Source: Saprospiraceae bacterium
GTDB lineage: Bacteria > Bacteroidota > Bacteroidia > Chitinophagales > Saprospiraceae
Length of the DNA: 11,521 bases
Assembly (NCBI GenBank): GCA_023300835.1
Contig: JALZVB010000061.1
Location: forward strand, 1 to 11,521
Reading direction: 5' to 3'
Shown here: positions 1-6,750 of the stretch, piece by piece
How the letters are laid out: every line of letters begins with the position of its first letter
Numbering within the stretch: position 1 is the stretch's first letter
The notes under the pieces: generated by a model
What the model was told of the DNA's origin: nothing
The model's input: the letters and a program-made list of their open reading frames with translations, nothing else
Databases searched by the model: none
Made by a program: the position numbers and the translations under genes

Positions 1-993
1 CTTCCCCGCCCGATAATTATAAGCTGTTATTCCTTGATGCCCGCCTGTATGTATACACAACACTTGAGCTCCTGGATTAACACTACCCTCCCTGATCTGA
101 GTTAGTAAGGCATACATCATCTTAGCATTATACACGGGGTCGAGCGCTATATTATAAGTATGATAAAAGTAATTTATAAATGATATTAACTCATGTGTAA
201 CTGATGCAAATCCTCCAAAATGAAACCCTTTTTCTACAGACCAGTTCTCTTGATTAAGAGAATTGTTCTGTGCCAATAGTCCTGAGATATGATTTGTTAG
301 ACTCTGGTTTCTTAAGGCATTCACAACAGTAACCTGACTATTGATAGGACAAGCCGCAATAATCCCCGCAGCAGTTGTTCCTGTTCCTGCAGCCACTACA
401 ACATGGTCATATACAAGCGGCAATTCTTGTATCATTTCTTCCACTCCTGTAATAGCCACAATATTACTTCCACCTTCAGGAATAAGGTATGGTTTATCCG
501 TTGCATCCAGTATTTGTTGGACTTCCTCTGATGATTCTTTGAGCTTGTAGGCATCTTTAGAAACATGAGTGAGTTTCATTGCATCTTGGCTGGCTTTAAT
601 TAATGTTGGATTATTAGGATCACTATAATTACCTCTTATTATGCCCGTACAAGGAATATTATGATACTTACATATAGCGGCTGTAGCGGCAATATGATTA
701 GAAAAAGCACCACCAAAAGTGACAATAGTATTGAAGTCACCCTCTTGAAAACATTTAATATTATACTTGAGCTTACGCCACTTATTACCTCCGAATTCTG
801 GATGAATTTTATCCTCTCGTTTTAAGAACAGATTTATTGTATCTGCATACTTACCTACCGCATAAGGAGAACCCTCCATCGCCTTAAGGTCAATCTCTTC
901 TATAGGACTCGGTATATGTATTATCTCGCTTTCCAGAAGGCTACTTTTTGATAGGTAATATATTGAGGTGAATAAGGTAAGAAGTACCTTCAT
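1..993 (-). CDS. PLP-dependent ACC deaminase/D-cysteine desulfhydrase family enzyme (3' end cut by window edge)
   Basis: The reverse strand is open from an ATG at 993 to the left edge, 331 codons with no stop. The translation carries the family hallmarks: an IPSPIEEI start to the fold (about residue 27), LKRED, then GGNKWRKLKYN whose lysine (about residue 71) is the expected PLP Schiff-base lysine, FGGAFSNHIAATAA (cofactor and substrate contact), PEGGSN, and a glycine-rich AAGTGTTAAG phosphate-binding loop. The reading ends near IHTGGHQG, which lies close to the C terminus in this family of about 300 residues, so only a few residues should be missing. Members deaminate ACC or desulfhydrate D-cysteine; these motifs cannot tell which. 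The start is uncertain: the ATG lies 53 bases inside the end of the upstream kinase gene and adds some 26 residues before the usual beginning, but no other ATG, GTG or TTG was found between it and the IPSP motif. Family call firm, substrate open. Confidence 0.87.
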   Translation of the reverse strand, partial: MKVLLTLFTSIYYLSKSSLLESEIIHIPSPIEEIDLKAMEGSPYAVGKYADTINLFLKREDKIHPEFGGNKWRKLKYNIKCFQEGDFNTIVTFGGAFSNHIAATAAICKYHNIPCTGIIRGNYSDPNNPTLIKASQDAMKLTHVSKDAYKLKESSEEVQQILDATDKPYLIPEGGSNIVAITGVEEMIQELPLVYDHVVVAAGTGTTAAGIIAACPINSQVTVVNALRNQSLTNHISGLLAQNNSLNQENWSVEKGFHFGGFASVTHELISFINYFYHTYNIALDPVYNAKMMYALLTQIREGSVNPGAQVLCIHTGGHQGITAYNYRAGK

Positions 994-2713
994 TGATACG
1001 CGAATCAATTTCTAAGGTTCCCCGCAGATAGTTTATACGAGACTTGATGTTTTCGAGTCCCATACTCTTGTATTTCTTCTCAGTATTAAATCCTATACCG
1101 TCATCTTCTATATGTACAATTATTTCGTCTCCCTCACCATTCAGTTGTACCAAAATTTCTTTGGCTCTTGCATGCTTCACAGCATTGTTTAATATTTCCT
1201 GAACGATTCTATAGATAGCCATGGCTATAGGTTGTTCTAACTTGCTGGGCATGCCAAAATGCTGAAAAACAATATCTGGTCCTGCATCTGACTTGTACCT
1301 GTTAACGAGATCATTTAGCGAGGGAATTAATCCTAGTCTACTCAATGCTGCAGGTTGTAGATTCTGAGAGATAGATCTTACTTCAGATACTGCTGTGTCA
1401 AGCAATTGGGTCGCTTGTCTGTATGCTGGCAATGTTTCTAAGTTGTTTTCTTTAGTCCTTATATTATCTAATTGAAGTTTAACTGTAGATAAAAGTCCAC
1501 CCAGACTATCGTGCAAATCTTTGGCGATTCTTTCTCTCTCAATTTCTTGACCGGATATCATCGATTGCATCGAATTTATCTGAATCCTATCTTCTAACTC
1601 CTGAATCCTCTGGTGGTTTATCTTTTCGTTTTGCGTTTTTATTATCTGAGAGTTTTTAATTTTGTCACTATAGAATACGACAATAAAATAGGTGCCTATA
1701 AGTAGAGCGCCTAACGCCAATCCAAGAACCAAAAGAGCTCGCCGTTGCTGATCATTATTTTTTTCGACAAACGCCTTGTCCCTCTCTAGCATTTTTATTT
1801 CAGTTGACTTCTCTAGCGTCTCATACTTATAGGTTAAGTTATTGACAGCGATAACTCTCCGCTCTTGTAATATACTATCCTGAAGTTCTGCATAATTCTG
1901 AGAAAAATAATAAGCCAATTCTGGCACTGCAATCTCATTATAAGCGACAGATAAATTCTTGTAAGCGACAAGTCTTGTGTCACTATATGGGATTGCAATC
2001 AGGTTTTCTATACACTTATGATAATCCGTAATGGCTTGTAGTGGCTTACCCTGGCTTAACAATATATTGGCTCTCTCGAGCAAGCATTGATTAAGACTTT
2101 TGGTGATTTTATTACTATTGTCACGTATGCATATATTAGCATAGTATAAGGCAGAATCTCTTTCTTGTAAAATATTGTGGTAGGATATTTTTTTTGTGAG
2201 AAACAGCTGCACTAGTTCGTTGTTATTTTGTTTCTCTATATGAGACGAGGCTTCGTCAAGTACCTGCTTAGCTTTGGTTACTTCCAGTTTTTCAAAATAA
2301 ATATCAAACAATTGTAAGTCTATACGAGCCAGTTCTTGGGGCTCATTTCTTTGTTTATAGTATTCTCGTAATTCTTCAAACTTGGTGAATGCTTCTTGTA
2401 GCAATCCATTCTCTTTGAGCTGTCTTGCGATATGAAAGTAACAATTCTGTGTTTGTGCGGTATCCGTCGTGAGTTTATAATACTCGAGACTTCGTGATAG
2501 ATTCTGGAATGACTTATCTAGGTTTCTTCTTTTTTCTTCTTCGTAGATACCTAGATCATAATAGGCTGTAGCCAAATCGATAAAATTATTGCTTTCCCTG
2601 GCACTAGTAAGTTTATTTAATCTAGATTGATATGCGGAATCAATAGGTTCTTGTGCTCTAGATGAGTTCAATGCGGCAAAAAACAATAAGAGCAATAATA
2701 AATACCTGTACAT
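941..2713 (-). CDS. TPR-containing NarL-type sensor histidine kinase
   Basis: A 590-residue membrane sensor kinase. I chose the ATG at 2713 because it opens directly onto a signal peptide (MYRYLLLLLLFFAALNSSRA, cleavage likely before QEP); the same frame runs back to a TTG at 2785, but that extension lies in a terminator-like hairpin. In order: signal peptide 1-20; a helical repeat region about 30-285 resembling tetratricopeptide repeats, presumably periplasmic; one membrane segment about 326-347; a coiled coil 349-391; a HisKA_3 dimerisation domain with phospho-acceptor H401 in AKDLHDSLGG; and an HATPase_c domain with N-box EILNNAVKHA (N510), DDGIGF (537-542) and a MGLENIKSRI segment. This is the usual layout of Bacteroidota NarL/DegS-type kinases. 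It probably phosphorylates the divergently encoded regulator at 3179-3835. The signal sensed is unknown. Its 3' end overlaps the deaminase gene, suggesting one transcript. Confidence 0.93.
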   Translation of the reverse strand: MYRYLLLLLLFFAALNSSRAQEPIDSAYQSRLNKLTSARESNNFIDLATAYYDLGIYEEEKRRNLDKSFQNLSRSLEYYKLTTDTAQTQNCYFHIARQLKENGLLQEAFTKFEELREYYKQRNEPQELARIDLQLFDIYFEKLEVTKAKQVLDEASSHIEKQNNNELVQLFLTKKISYHNILQERDSALYYANICIRDNSNKITKSLNQCLLERANILLSQGKPLQAITDYHKCIENLIAIPYSDTRLVAYKNLSVAYNEIAVPELAYYFSQNYAELQDSILQERRVIAVNNLTYKYETLEKSTEIKMLERDKAFVEKNNDQQRRALLVLGLALGALLIGTYFIVVFYSDKIKNSQIIKTQNEKINHQRIQELEDRIQINSMQSMISGQEIERERIAKDLHDSLGGLLSTVKLQLDNIRTKENNLETLPAYRQATQLLDTAVSEVRSISQNLQPAALSRLGLIPSLNDLVNRYKSDAGPDIVFQHFGMPSKLEQPIAMAIYRIVQEILNNAVKHARAKEILVQLNGEGDEIIVHIEDDGIGFNTEKKYKSMGLENIKSRINYLRGTLEIDSRINEGTSYLIHLNILPIKK

Positions 2714-2737
2714 GTCGTGAAAATAAGGACTTATAAT

Positions 2738-2774
2738 AAAAAAGAGAGATTCCATCTTTATGAAATCTCTCTTT
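2738..2774 (-). terminator. T-tailed hairpin in the leader of the histidine kinase gene
   Basis: A perfect 11-bp inverted repeat, AAAGAGAGATT (2741-2751) and AATCTCTCTTT (2764-2774), with a 12-base loop. Read on the minus strand, the stem is followed at once by a run of six T, the form of an intrinsic terminator. On the plus strand it is followed by AATTTTT, so it could also act weakly that way. It lies 25 bases before the chosen ATG of the kinase, where a terminator would block the gene unless transcription starts within it or read-through is controlled. The stem is AT-rich, so strength is uncertain. Confidence 0.5.
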
Positions 2775-2859
2775 AATTTTTGCAATAGTCAATCCCAATG
2801 AGGTCTTGTTCTTTCAGAGGTAAATTATATATGTAGAAACTCTGTTGTCAATTTTGTCT

Positions 2860-2935
2860 AAAAAAGGGAATGGGTAATCTTAATATCGAAATAAATAAAC
2901 TAACTACTAATCAACTAACTCGATTACCCAATCCC
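2860..2935 (-). terminator. inverted repeat with T6 tail on the kinase strand (attenuator candidate)
   Basis: GGGAATGGGTAATC (2866-2879) and GATTACCCAATCCC (2922-2935) pair at 13 of 14 positions around a 42-base loop. On the minus strand the closing arm is followed directly by six T (A run at 2860-2865), resembling an intrinsic terminator or attenuator about 150 bases upstream of the kinase ATG. The long loop is unusual for a plain terminator. A protein-binding inverted repeat is an alternative reading. Confidence 0.4.
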
Positions 2936-3000
2936 ATCCTAACTAAAAAACTAAAAATGTCAATGTATCTTCTGGTGTCAGACACCGGTTTTTTCTTCAT
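2911..3000 (-). CDS. possible 29-codon leader peptide upstream of the histidine kinase
   Basis: On the minus strand an ATG at 3000 opens a 29-codon frame beginning MKKKPVSDTRRYIDIF and ending in TGA at 2911-2913. It reads through the first arm of the hairpin at 2860-2935 and stops inside its loop, the geometry expected of a leader peptide that affects an attenuator. No known leader peptide is recognised, no homologue can be claimed, and a frame this short arises easily by chance. Its start lies about 41 bases downstream of a TACCTTTA (3048-3041, minus), one base off the Bacteroidota -7 motif TAnnTTTG. Confidence 0.18.
   Translation of the reverse strand: MKKKPVSDTRRYIDIFSFLVRMGLGNRVS
2972..2994 (+). 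terminator. compact GC-rich intrinsic terminator on the plus strand, with no gene upstream
   Basis: CTGGTGT (2972-2978) pairs with ACACCGG (2982-2988) over 7 bp, one of them G-U, with a three-base loop, and is followed immediately by TTTTTT (2989-2994). The core GGTGTCAGACACC is nearly a perfect palindrome. This has the form of a plus-strand terminator, yet no plus-strand gene precedes it in the gap, so it may end an unrecognised short RNA, stop antisense transcription, or be a dispersed palindromic repeat. Confidence 0.5.
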
Positions 3001-3133
3001 TTTCTATCTCAAACACTTTCTATTAAGTATTTCGATAATATAAAGGTATAACTAGATCAGGTTAATTCCGTCATCGTTTTCACCCAATTGTATACTAGGG
3101 TATTCCCCGAATTTTTTTCTCCTTATTATCAAG

Positions 3134-3141
3134 TACCTTCG
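3134..3141 (+). promoter_or_regulatory. possible -7 element for the response regulator
   Basis: TACCTTCG matches the Bacteroidota sigma -7 motif TAnnTTTG except for one base, 37 bases before the ATG at 3179, which would give a leader of about 30 bases. No clear TTG is seen at the -33 position, so this is a weak call. Confidence 0.33.
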
Positions 3142-3178
3142 TGTTTAAGGAGTCAACGTTTTACTTAAAAATATTCCC

Positions 3179-3835
3179 ATGACCAAAGTGTTAATTGCAG
3201 ATGATCATTCCATGTTTGCTGATGGTATAGCCTCTATACTTAATAATGAGGATACTATTGAGGTTGTCGGGAGTTGTATTGATGGACCTACCGCACTTGA
3301 GTTCTTGAGTCAACAGGAAGTTGATATACTATTACTTGATGTTAATCTTCCAGGAATGAGTGGTATAGACGTCTGCAAAAAGGTTACCGCACAATACAAG
3401 AACACCAAAGTACTGGCCATTTCTATGTTCAATGAAGAATCCTTTGTGACAGAAATATTGAACAATGGCGCATTAGGATATATCCTTAAGAACACAGGAA
3501 GGGAGGAGTTGCTCAAAGCGATAGACACGGTGCTGAATGGCAAATCATATTTCAGTGAAGATGTAACCCAAACTATCATGAAGGGTCTGATGAAGCACAA
3601 GTCTGACAAAGCCATTTCAACTCCACCGTTACCTAAAATTTCAAGAAGGGAAAAGGAAGTTCTCGCCCTTATTATGCAAGAACATACTACTCAAGAAATA
3701 GCTAAAAAGCTATTCATCTCTCTAAAAACCGTAGAATCACATAGAAGTAATCTACTTGCCAAACTCAATGCCAGGAATACTGCAGGACTTGTCAGAATAG
3801 CTATGGAAAATAATCTACTCGGAGACAAGAAATAA
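3179..3835 (+). CDS. NarL/LuxR-family response regulator
   Basis: A 218-residue two-domain regulator. The receiver domain (about 1-120) has the acidic pair D8 and D9, phospho-acceptor D54 in DILLLDVNLPGMSG, the conserved serine S82 in LAISMF and lysine K104 in GYILKN. After a linker (about 140-152) the output domain runs from KISRREKEVLALI to the C terminus, with the LuxR/GerE helix-turn-helix TQEIAKKLFISLKTVESHRS (171-190). Length is normal for the family. It starts at an ATG with an A-rich leader, as is common in this phylum. It should be phosphorylated by the divergent NarL-type kinase at 941-2713 and act as a DNA-binding regulator in the cytoplasm. Its targets cannot be read from the sequence; the shared intergenic region and the pair itself are obvious candidates. 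Confidence 0.95.
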   Translation: MTKVLIADDHSMFADGIASILNNEDTIEVVGSCIDGPTALEFLSQQEVDILLLDVNLPGMSGIDVCKKVTAQYKNTKVLAISMFNEESFVTEILNNGALGYILKNTGREELLKAIDTVLNGKSYFSEDVTQTIMKGLMKHKSDKAISTPPLPKISRREKEVLALIMQEHTTQEIAKKLFISLKTVESHRSNLLAKLNARNTAGLVRIAMENNLLGDKK

Positions 3836-3846
3836 AAAAGCAAATC

Positions 3847-3875
3847 AGAAGTGAGTATGATAATCACTTCTTTAT
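3847..3875 (+). terminator. probable terminator of the response regulator gene
   Basis: AGAAGTGA (3847-3854) and TCACTTCT (3864-3871) form a perfect 8-bp stem with a nine-base loop, 11 bases past the regulator's stop codon and followed by TTATCC. The T tract is short, so termination may be imperfect. Confidence 0.45.
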
Positions 3876-3904
3876 CCAGAGTTACTTATGGTTCTCAATT
3901 GAAA

Positions 3905-3932
3905 TAAAAAAGGCAGCCGAAACGACTGCCTT
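3905..3932 (-). terminator. intrinsic terminator of the AhpD-like gene
   Basis: AAGGCAG (3910-3916) and CTGCCTT (3926-3932) form a 7-bp GC-containing stem with a nine-base loop. On the minus strand it is followed by a T run (plus-strand A run from 3905). It lies about 37 bases beyond the stop of the gene at 3969-4511 and faces the converging regulator gene. Confidence 0.75.
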
Positions 3933-3968
3933 AATTATTGTATCTTAATTCAAGTATAAAAAACGATA

Positions 3969-4511
3969 CTATACTTCTGGTACAGCAGGGAAGTCAACTT
4001 CTACTCCTGTTACATTGTGCATAAAGTTTGTCGTAGTTATGATACCTACAGCTACCACAAGGTCAATTAGATTTTCTTCATTGTATCCCGCAGCAAAAAA
4101 TTCTGCCTTCATCTCTTTACTTAAATTTCCTCTGTTTTCAGACATAGCTCTTGAGATTTTTCCAAGTGTATTTAACTTAGTATCCCAGCTTGCCTTACCT
4201 TTTCTTAGTTCCAGTGCTTGTTCGTCTGTAAAGCCATTCATCTTTGCTATGGCAGTATGAGCAGCTTGGCAGTATGAGCAATTGTTTACATTACTTACTG
4301 CAAGGTCAATTACTTCCTTTTCTTTTTTAGAAAATGAAGTCGCCCCGTTTGCGTGAGTTAGGAAGTTACCAAGTGCATTCTTAGAATGTGCCATTGCTGC
4401 ATAAAGATTCGGAACAAACCCAAGAGCTGATTCAAGGCTTTTGAAAATTTCTTGATTCTGTGGTGTTACCATGTCTGCCGTAGGCACTTTAATAGATGTT
4501 TCTTTACTCAT
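3969..4511 (-). CDS. carboxymuconolactone decarboxylase-family (AhpD-like) protein
   Basis: A 180-residue soluble protein. Residues 61-100 carry the AhpD-type signature: E66 twelve residues before C78, then C78-S-Y-C81 and H85 in NNCSYCQAAHTA. This matches the proton relay and redox-active CxxC of AhpD alkylhydroperoxidases, so a peroxidase or thiol-disulfide role is more likely than true carboxymuconolactone decarboxylation. The N-terminal part (PNLYAAMAHS, about 34-43) fits the uncharacterised peroxidase-related and CMD families, where an all-helical fold forms oligomers. It starts at an ATG, has no signal peptide, and is a single-gene unit with its own terminator (3905-3932) and an upstream direct repeat (4551-4594) that may bind a regulator. 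Its physiological substrate and electron donor are not known from the sequence. Confidence 0.88.
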   Translation of the reverse strand: MSKETSIKVPTADMVTPQNQEIFKSLESALGFVPNLYAAMAHSKNALGNFLTHANGATSFSKKEKEVIDLAVSNVNNCSYCQAAHTAIAKMNGFTDEQALELRKGKASWDTKLNTLGKISRAMSENRGNLSKEMKAEFFAAGYNEENLIDLVVAVGIITTTNFMHNVTGVEVDFPAVPEV

Positions 4512-4550
4512 TGTATATTTTTATTTTATTGTTTTTATATCACCGTTGTA

Positions 4551-4594
4551 AACACCTTTTAAGGCTTTGTAGTTCTTGGTTTTAACACCTTTTA
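4551..4594. repeat. 11-base direct repeat upstream of the AhpD-like gene
   Basis: AACACCTTTTA occurs at 4551-4561 and again at 4584-4594, exactly 33 bases apart, about three helical turns. Both copies lie 40-83 bases before the start of the minus-strand gene, within its promoter region, and could be paired operator half-sites on one face of the DNA. A T/A-rich repeat of this size may also be chance. Confidence 0.4.
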
Positions 4595-4713
4595 TAAAAA
4601 AATCTAACTCTTACAACCAGATCTTCCACCTAGGTTTTAACTTACATTTCTTGAAGTGGCTCAGCAAAAAACTCATTATTAATTTTTTATATTTATAGTT
4701 TTCAATTGGTCAT

Positions 4714-5724
4714 ATGAATTCAGCTCTACTATACGCTACGTTTATTTCTTTATTATTTGCCATCTCTCTTCAGAGTCAACATATTAATGGGCTTACAGCA
4801 GTTGCTACGCCGGGTTCATTTGATAATGATCCTTACAAAAGAATCAAACAGACCAATGCACAATGGGCCTGTCTTGTCCCCTATGGATTTACAAGAAAGG
4901 AAGAATCTACCGTTCACTATAATATGGATCGACAGTGGTGGGGAGAGAAAAAAGAAGGTATAATAGAAAACATAACGCTACTGAGACAGAATGAAATGAA
5001 GGTCATGCTCAAGCCGCAAGTATATGTCCCGGGCGGGTGGCCAGGTGACATCAACTTTGATAGTGACAACGGCTGGGAAGAGTGGGAGGCCAGTTATAAA
5101 GCGTTTATTTTGTTCTATTTGGACATTGCAATTGCAGAAGAGGTAGAGATTTTCTGCATAGGAACCGAGTTTAAACATTCTGTTGCACAGCGTCCACAAT
5201 TCTGGAAAGATCTCATACAAGAAATGCGCAAAACATATTGCGGAAAACTGACCTACTCCGCTAATTGGGATCATTATCGTGAGATCAGTTTCTGGCCTTA
5301 TCTTGATTATATAGGCGTCAGTGCATATTTCCCATTAGTCAATAAGAAAGAGCCTACTGTCAAGCAAATTAAGAAGGCATGGGAACCTTGGATATCAGAT
5401 ATGGCTCAGTATTCTGAGAAACAAAACATCCCCATTCTATTCACAGAGTATGGCTACCTCACAGTAGATGGTTGTACTTATAATACCTGGGAGCTAGAGA
5501 AAAAGGTCAAATCAACTGCCATAAATGAACAAGCTCAAGCCAATGCATTTGAGGCATTATACTCGATGTTGTGGGACGAGCCATTCTGGGCAGGAGGATT
5601 CATATGGAAATGGTTTCCTAATGATCAAGGCCATGAAGGCTATATACCACGAGATTATACGCCTAAAAATAAAAAAGCCGAAACCGTTATTACTAAATGG
5701 TTTGGAAAGGATAAGCATAATTAA
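4714..5724 (+). CDS. secreted GH113-like glycoside hydrolase (beta-mannanase/mannosidase type)
   Basis: A 336-residue protein with a likely N-terminal signal peptide (about 1-20, a hydrophobic run rich in L, F, I and A), so probably exported; no lipoprotein cysteine is evident. The rest reads as a single TIM-barrel. Motifs I recall from the GH113-like proteins of Bacteroidota are NGLTAVA at the barrel start, WACLVPYGF, RQWWGEKKEGI, VMLKPQVYVPGGWPGD, FCIGTEF with E152 as the expected acid/base, LTYSANWD, YIGVSAYFPL, PILFTEYGY with E245 as the expected nucleophile, and GGFIWKW near the end. The spacing of the two glutamates fits a clan GH-A retaining enzyme. Characterised GH113 members act on beta-1,4-mannan. 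No transporter, SusC/D pair or other CAZyme lies beside it here, so the substrate is inferred from the family only. The ATG at 4714 is chosen because it leads straight into the signal peptide. Confidence 0.82.
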   Translation: MNSALLYATFISLLFAISLQSQHINGLTAVATPGSFDNDPYKRIKQTNAQWACLVPYGFTRKEESTVHYNMDRQWWGEKKEGIIENITLLRQNEMKVMLKPQVYVPGGWPGDINFDSDNGWEEWEASYKAFILFYLDIAIAEEVEIFCIGTEFKHSVAQRPQFWKDLIQEMRKTYCGKLTYSANWDHYREISFWPYLDYIGVSAYFPLVNKKEPTVKQIKKAWEPWISDMAQYSEKQNIPILFTEYGYLTVDGCTYNTWELEKKVKSTAINEQAQANAFEALYSMLWDEPFWAGGFIWKWFPNDQGHEGYIPRDYTPKNKKAETVITKWFGKDKHN

Positions 5725-5891
5725 GCACGAAGGTTTGATGGACTCTCGATACATGACTAGATATACTGAAAACCTATAGCCTTCCCCATTCCTAATTTTT
5801 ATAATTTTATAATACAATTAAGACTCTCTAGCGGGCCTAACCGTCTAAAGGGTTGTCTATTCTAGTCTGAAACCAAAATTGAAAACCAACA

Positions 5892-6746
5892 ATGCGCATT
5901 ATAAAAACGGTAAAAACACTTAAAAAACACCTAGACATAAGCCGTAATGAGGGTCTTACCATCGGCTTTATCCCTACAATGGGAGCACTGCATGAAGGAC
6001 ACATGTCACTTATTGATAAAAGTAAATCACAAAATAAAATAACCGTTGTAAGTGTATTTGTCAATCCGACACAGTTCAATGACAAGTCTGATCTCGATAA
6101 ATACCCGAGAACCCTAGAAAATGATGCCGCTATGTTGAAGGCCAGAGGTTGTGATATTGTTTTTGCGCCAAGCAACAAACAGATCTACCCTACTGGAGAA
6201 GACATGGATGTAACACTTGATATCACCTCTCTTACCAGAAATATGGAAGGGCCTAATCGTCCTGGTCACTTTGAAGGTGTCGTACAAGTCGTCCACAGAT
6301 TACTGTCTATTGTAGGTCCTAACAAGCTCTATATGGGGCAGAAGGATTTTCAACAATTCAGCATCATCGCTTACATGTTGAAAAAGCTCAAAATGAAAAC
6401 TAAACTGGTTGTTTGTCCCATAATAAGAGAGGAAGACGGATTAGCTATGAGCTCTAGAAATGTTAGACTTACCAAGAGTTCTCGTTCCAAAGCGCCTATT
6501 GTGCATCAAACACTAGTCTACGCCAAGGAAAAACTAGGCAAAATCAAGGTCTCTACTATTGAAAAGAATGCTTTAGCTAAATTATCTGAGCCAGGATTCA
6601 AACCAGAATACTTTAAAATAGTAGATGGCATAACAATGGAACCTATCAAGGATCATACTGACCACAAGTATATAGTAGCTTGTGTTGCCCTATGGGCTAA
6701 AGATGTCAGGCTGATAGATAACATGATTCTACGTAAGGGCAAATAG
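5892..6746 (+). CDS. panC: pantoate--beta-alanine ligase (pantothenate synthetase)
   Basis: This 284-residue cytoplasmic enzyme joins pantoate and beta-alanine with ATP to give pantothenate, through a pantoyl-adenylate. The family motifs are all present: PTMGALHEGH (28-37, the HIGH-type ATP site), VFVNPTQF (55-62), the pantoate and Mg region GHFEGV (125-130), YMGQKDFQQ (147-155), and the KMSKS-like loop DGLAMSSRN (182-190). Length is standard. It starts at ATG 5892 with an A-rich leader. It lies upstream of panD, in the same direction, and its co-substrate beta-alanine is the PanD product; the two are separated by a 251-base gap filled by a palindromic element (6755-6936). No clear promoter or terminator is visible in the 167 bases before it. 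Confidence 0.97.
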   Translation: MRIIKTVKTLKKHLDISRNEGLTIGFIPTMGALHEGHMSLIDKSKSQNKITVVSVFVNPTQFNDKSDLDKYPRTLENDAAMLKARGCDIVFAPSNKQIYPTGEDMDVTLDITSLTRNMEGPNRPGHFEGVVQVVHRLLSIVGPNKLYMGQKDFQQFSIIAYMLKKLKMKTKLVVCPIIREEDGLAMSSRNVRLTKSSRSKAPIVHQTLVYAKEKLGKIKVSTIEKNALAKLSEPGFKPEYFKIVDGITMEPIKDHTDHKYIVACVALWAKDVRLIDNMILRKGK

Positions 6747-6750
6747 TAAC

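Larger units (their letters stand above)
2714..3178. promoter_or_regulatory. divergent intergenic region between kinase and response regulator
   Basis: This 465-base gap must contain the promoters of the two divergent signalling genes. It holds three hairpins listed separately (2738-2774, 2860-2935, 2972-2994), a CTAACTA-rich stretch between the arms of the second, a possible 29-codon reading frame on the minus strand, and a possible promoter for the response regulator. I see no recognised protein gene or RNA family in it. Confidence 0.6.

Noticed and set aside
341..550. 69-residue plus-strand frame
   Set aside because: Lies opposite the deaminase-family gene, whose motifs are clear; low-complexity translation rich in A, P, S and T.
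2714..2785. Longer kinase start (TTG at 2785) adding 24 residues
   Set aside because: The extension is the translation of the terminator-like hairpin and would place residues before a clean signal peptide that starts at the ATG at 2713.
2957..3043. 28-codon hydrophobic plus-strand frame across the terminator
   Set aside because: It runs through the terminator hairpin and T run, which explains the phenylalanine stretch; no support beyond an ATG.
3310..3615. 101-residue minus-strand frame
   Set aside because: Antisense shadow of the response regulator receiver domain.
5725..5891. Weak pairing (AGACT/AGTCT, AACC/GGTT) before panC
   Set aside because: Stems of four or five bases are expected by chance; no riboswitch or leader motif is recognised.
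5837..6178. 113-residue minus-strand frame
   Set aside because: Antisense to the 5' part of panC; no recognisable domain.
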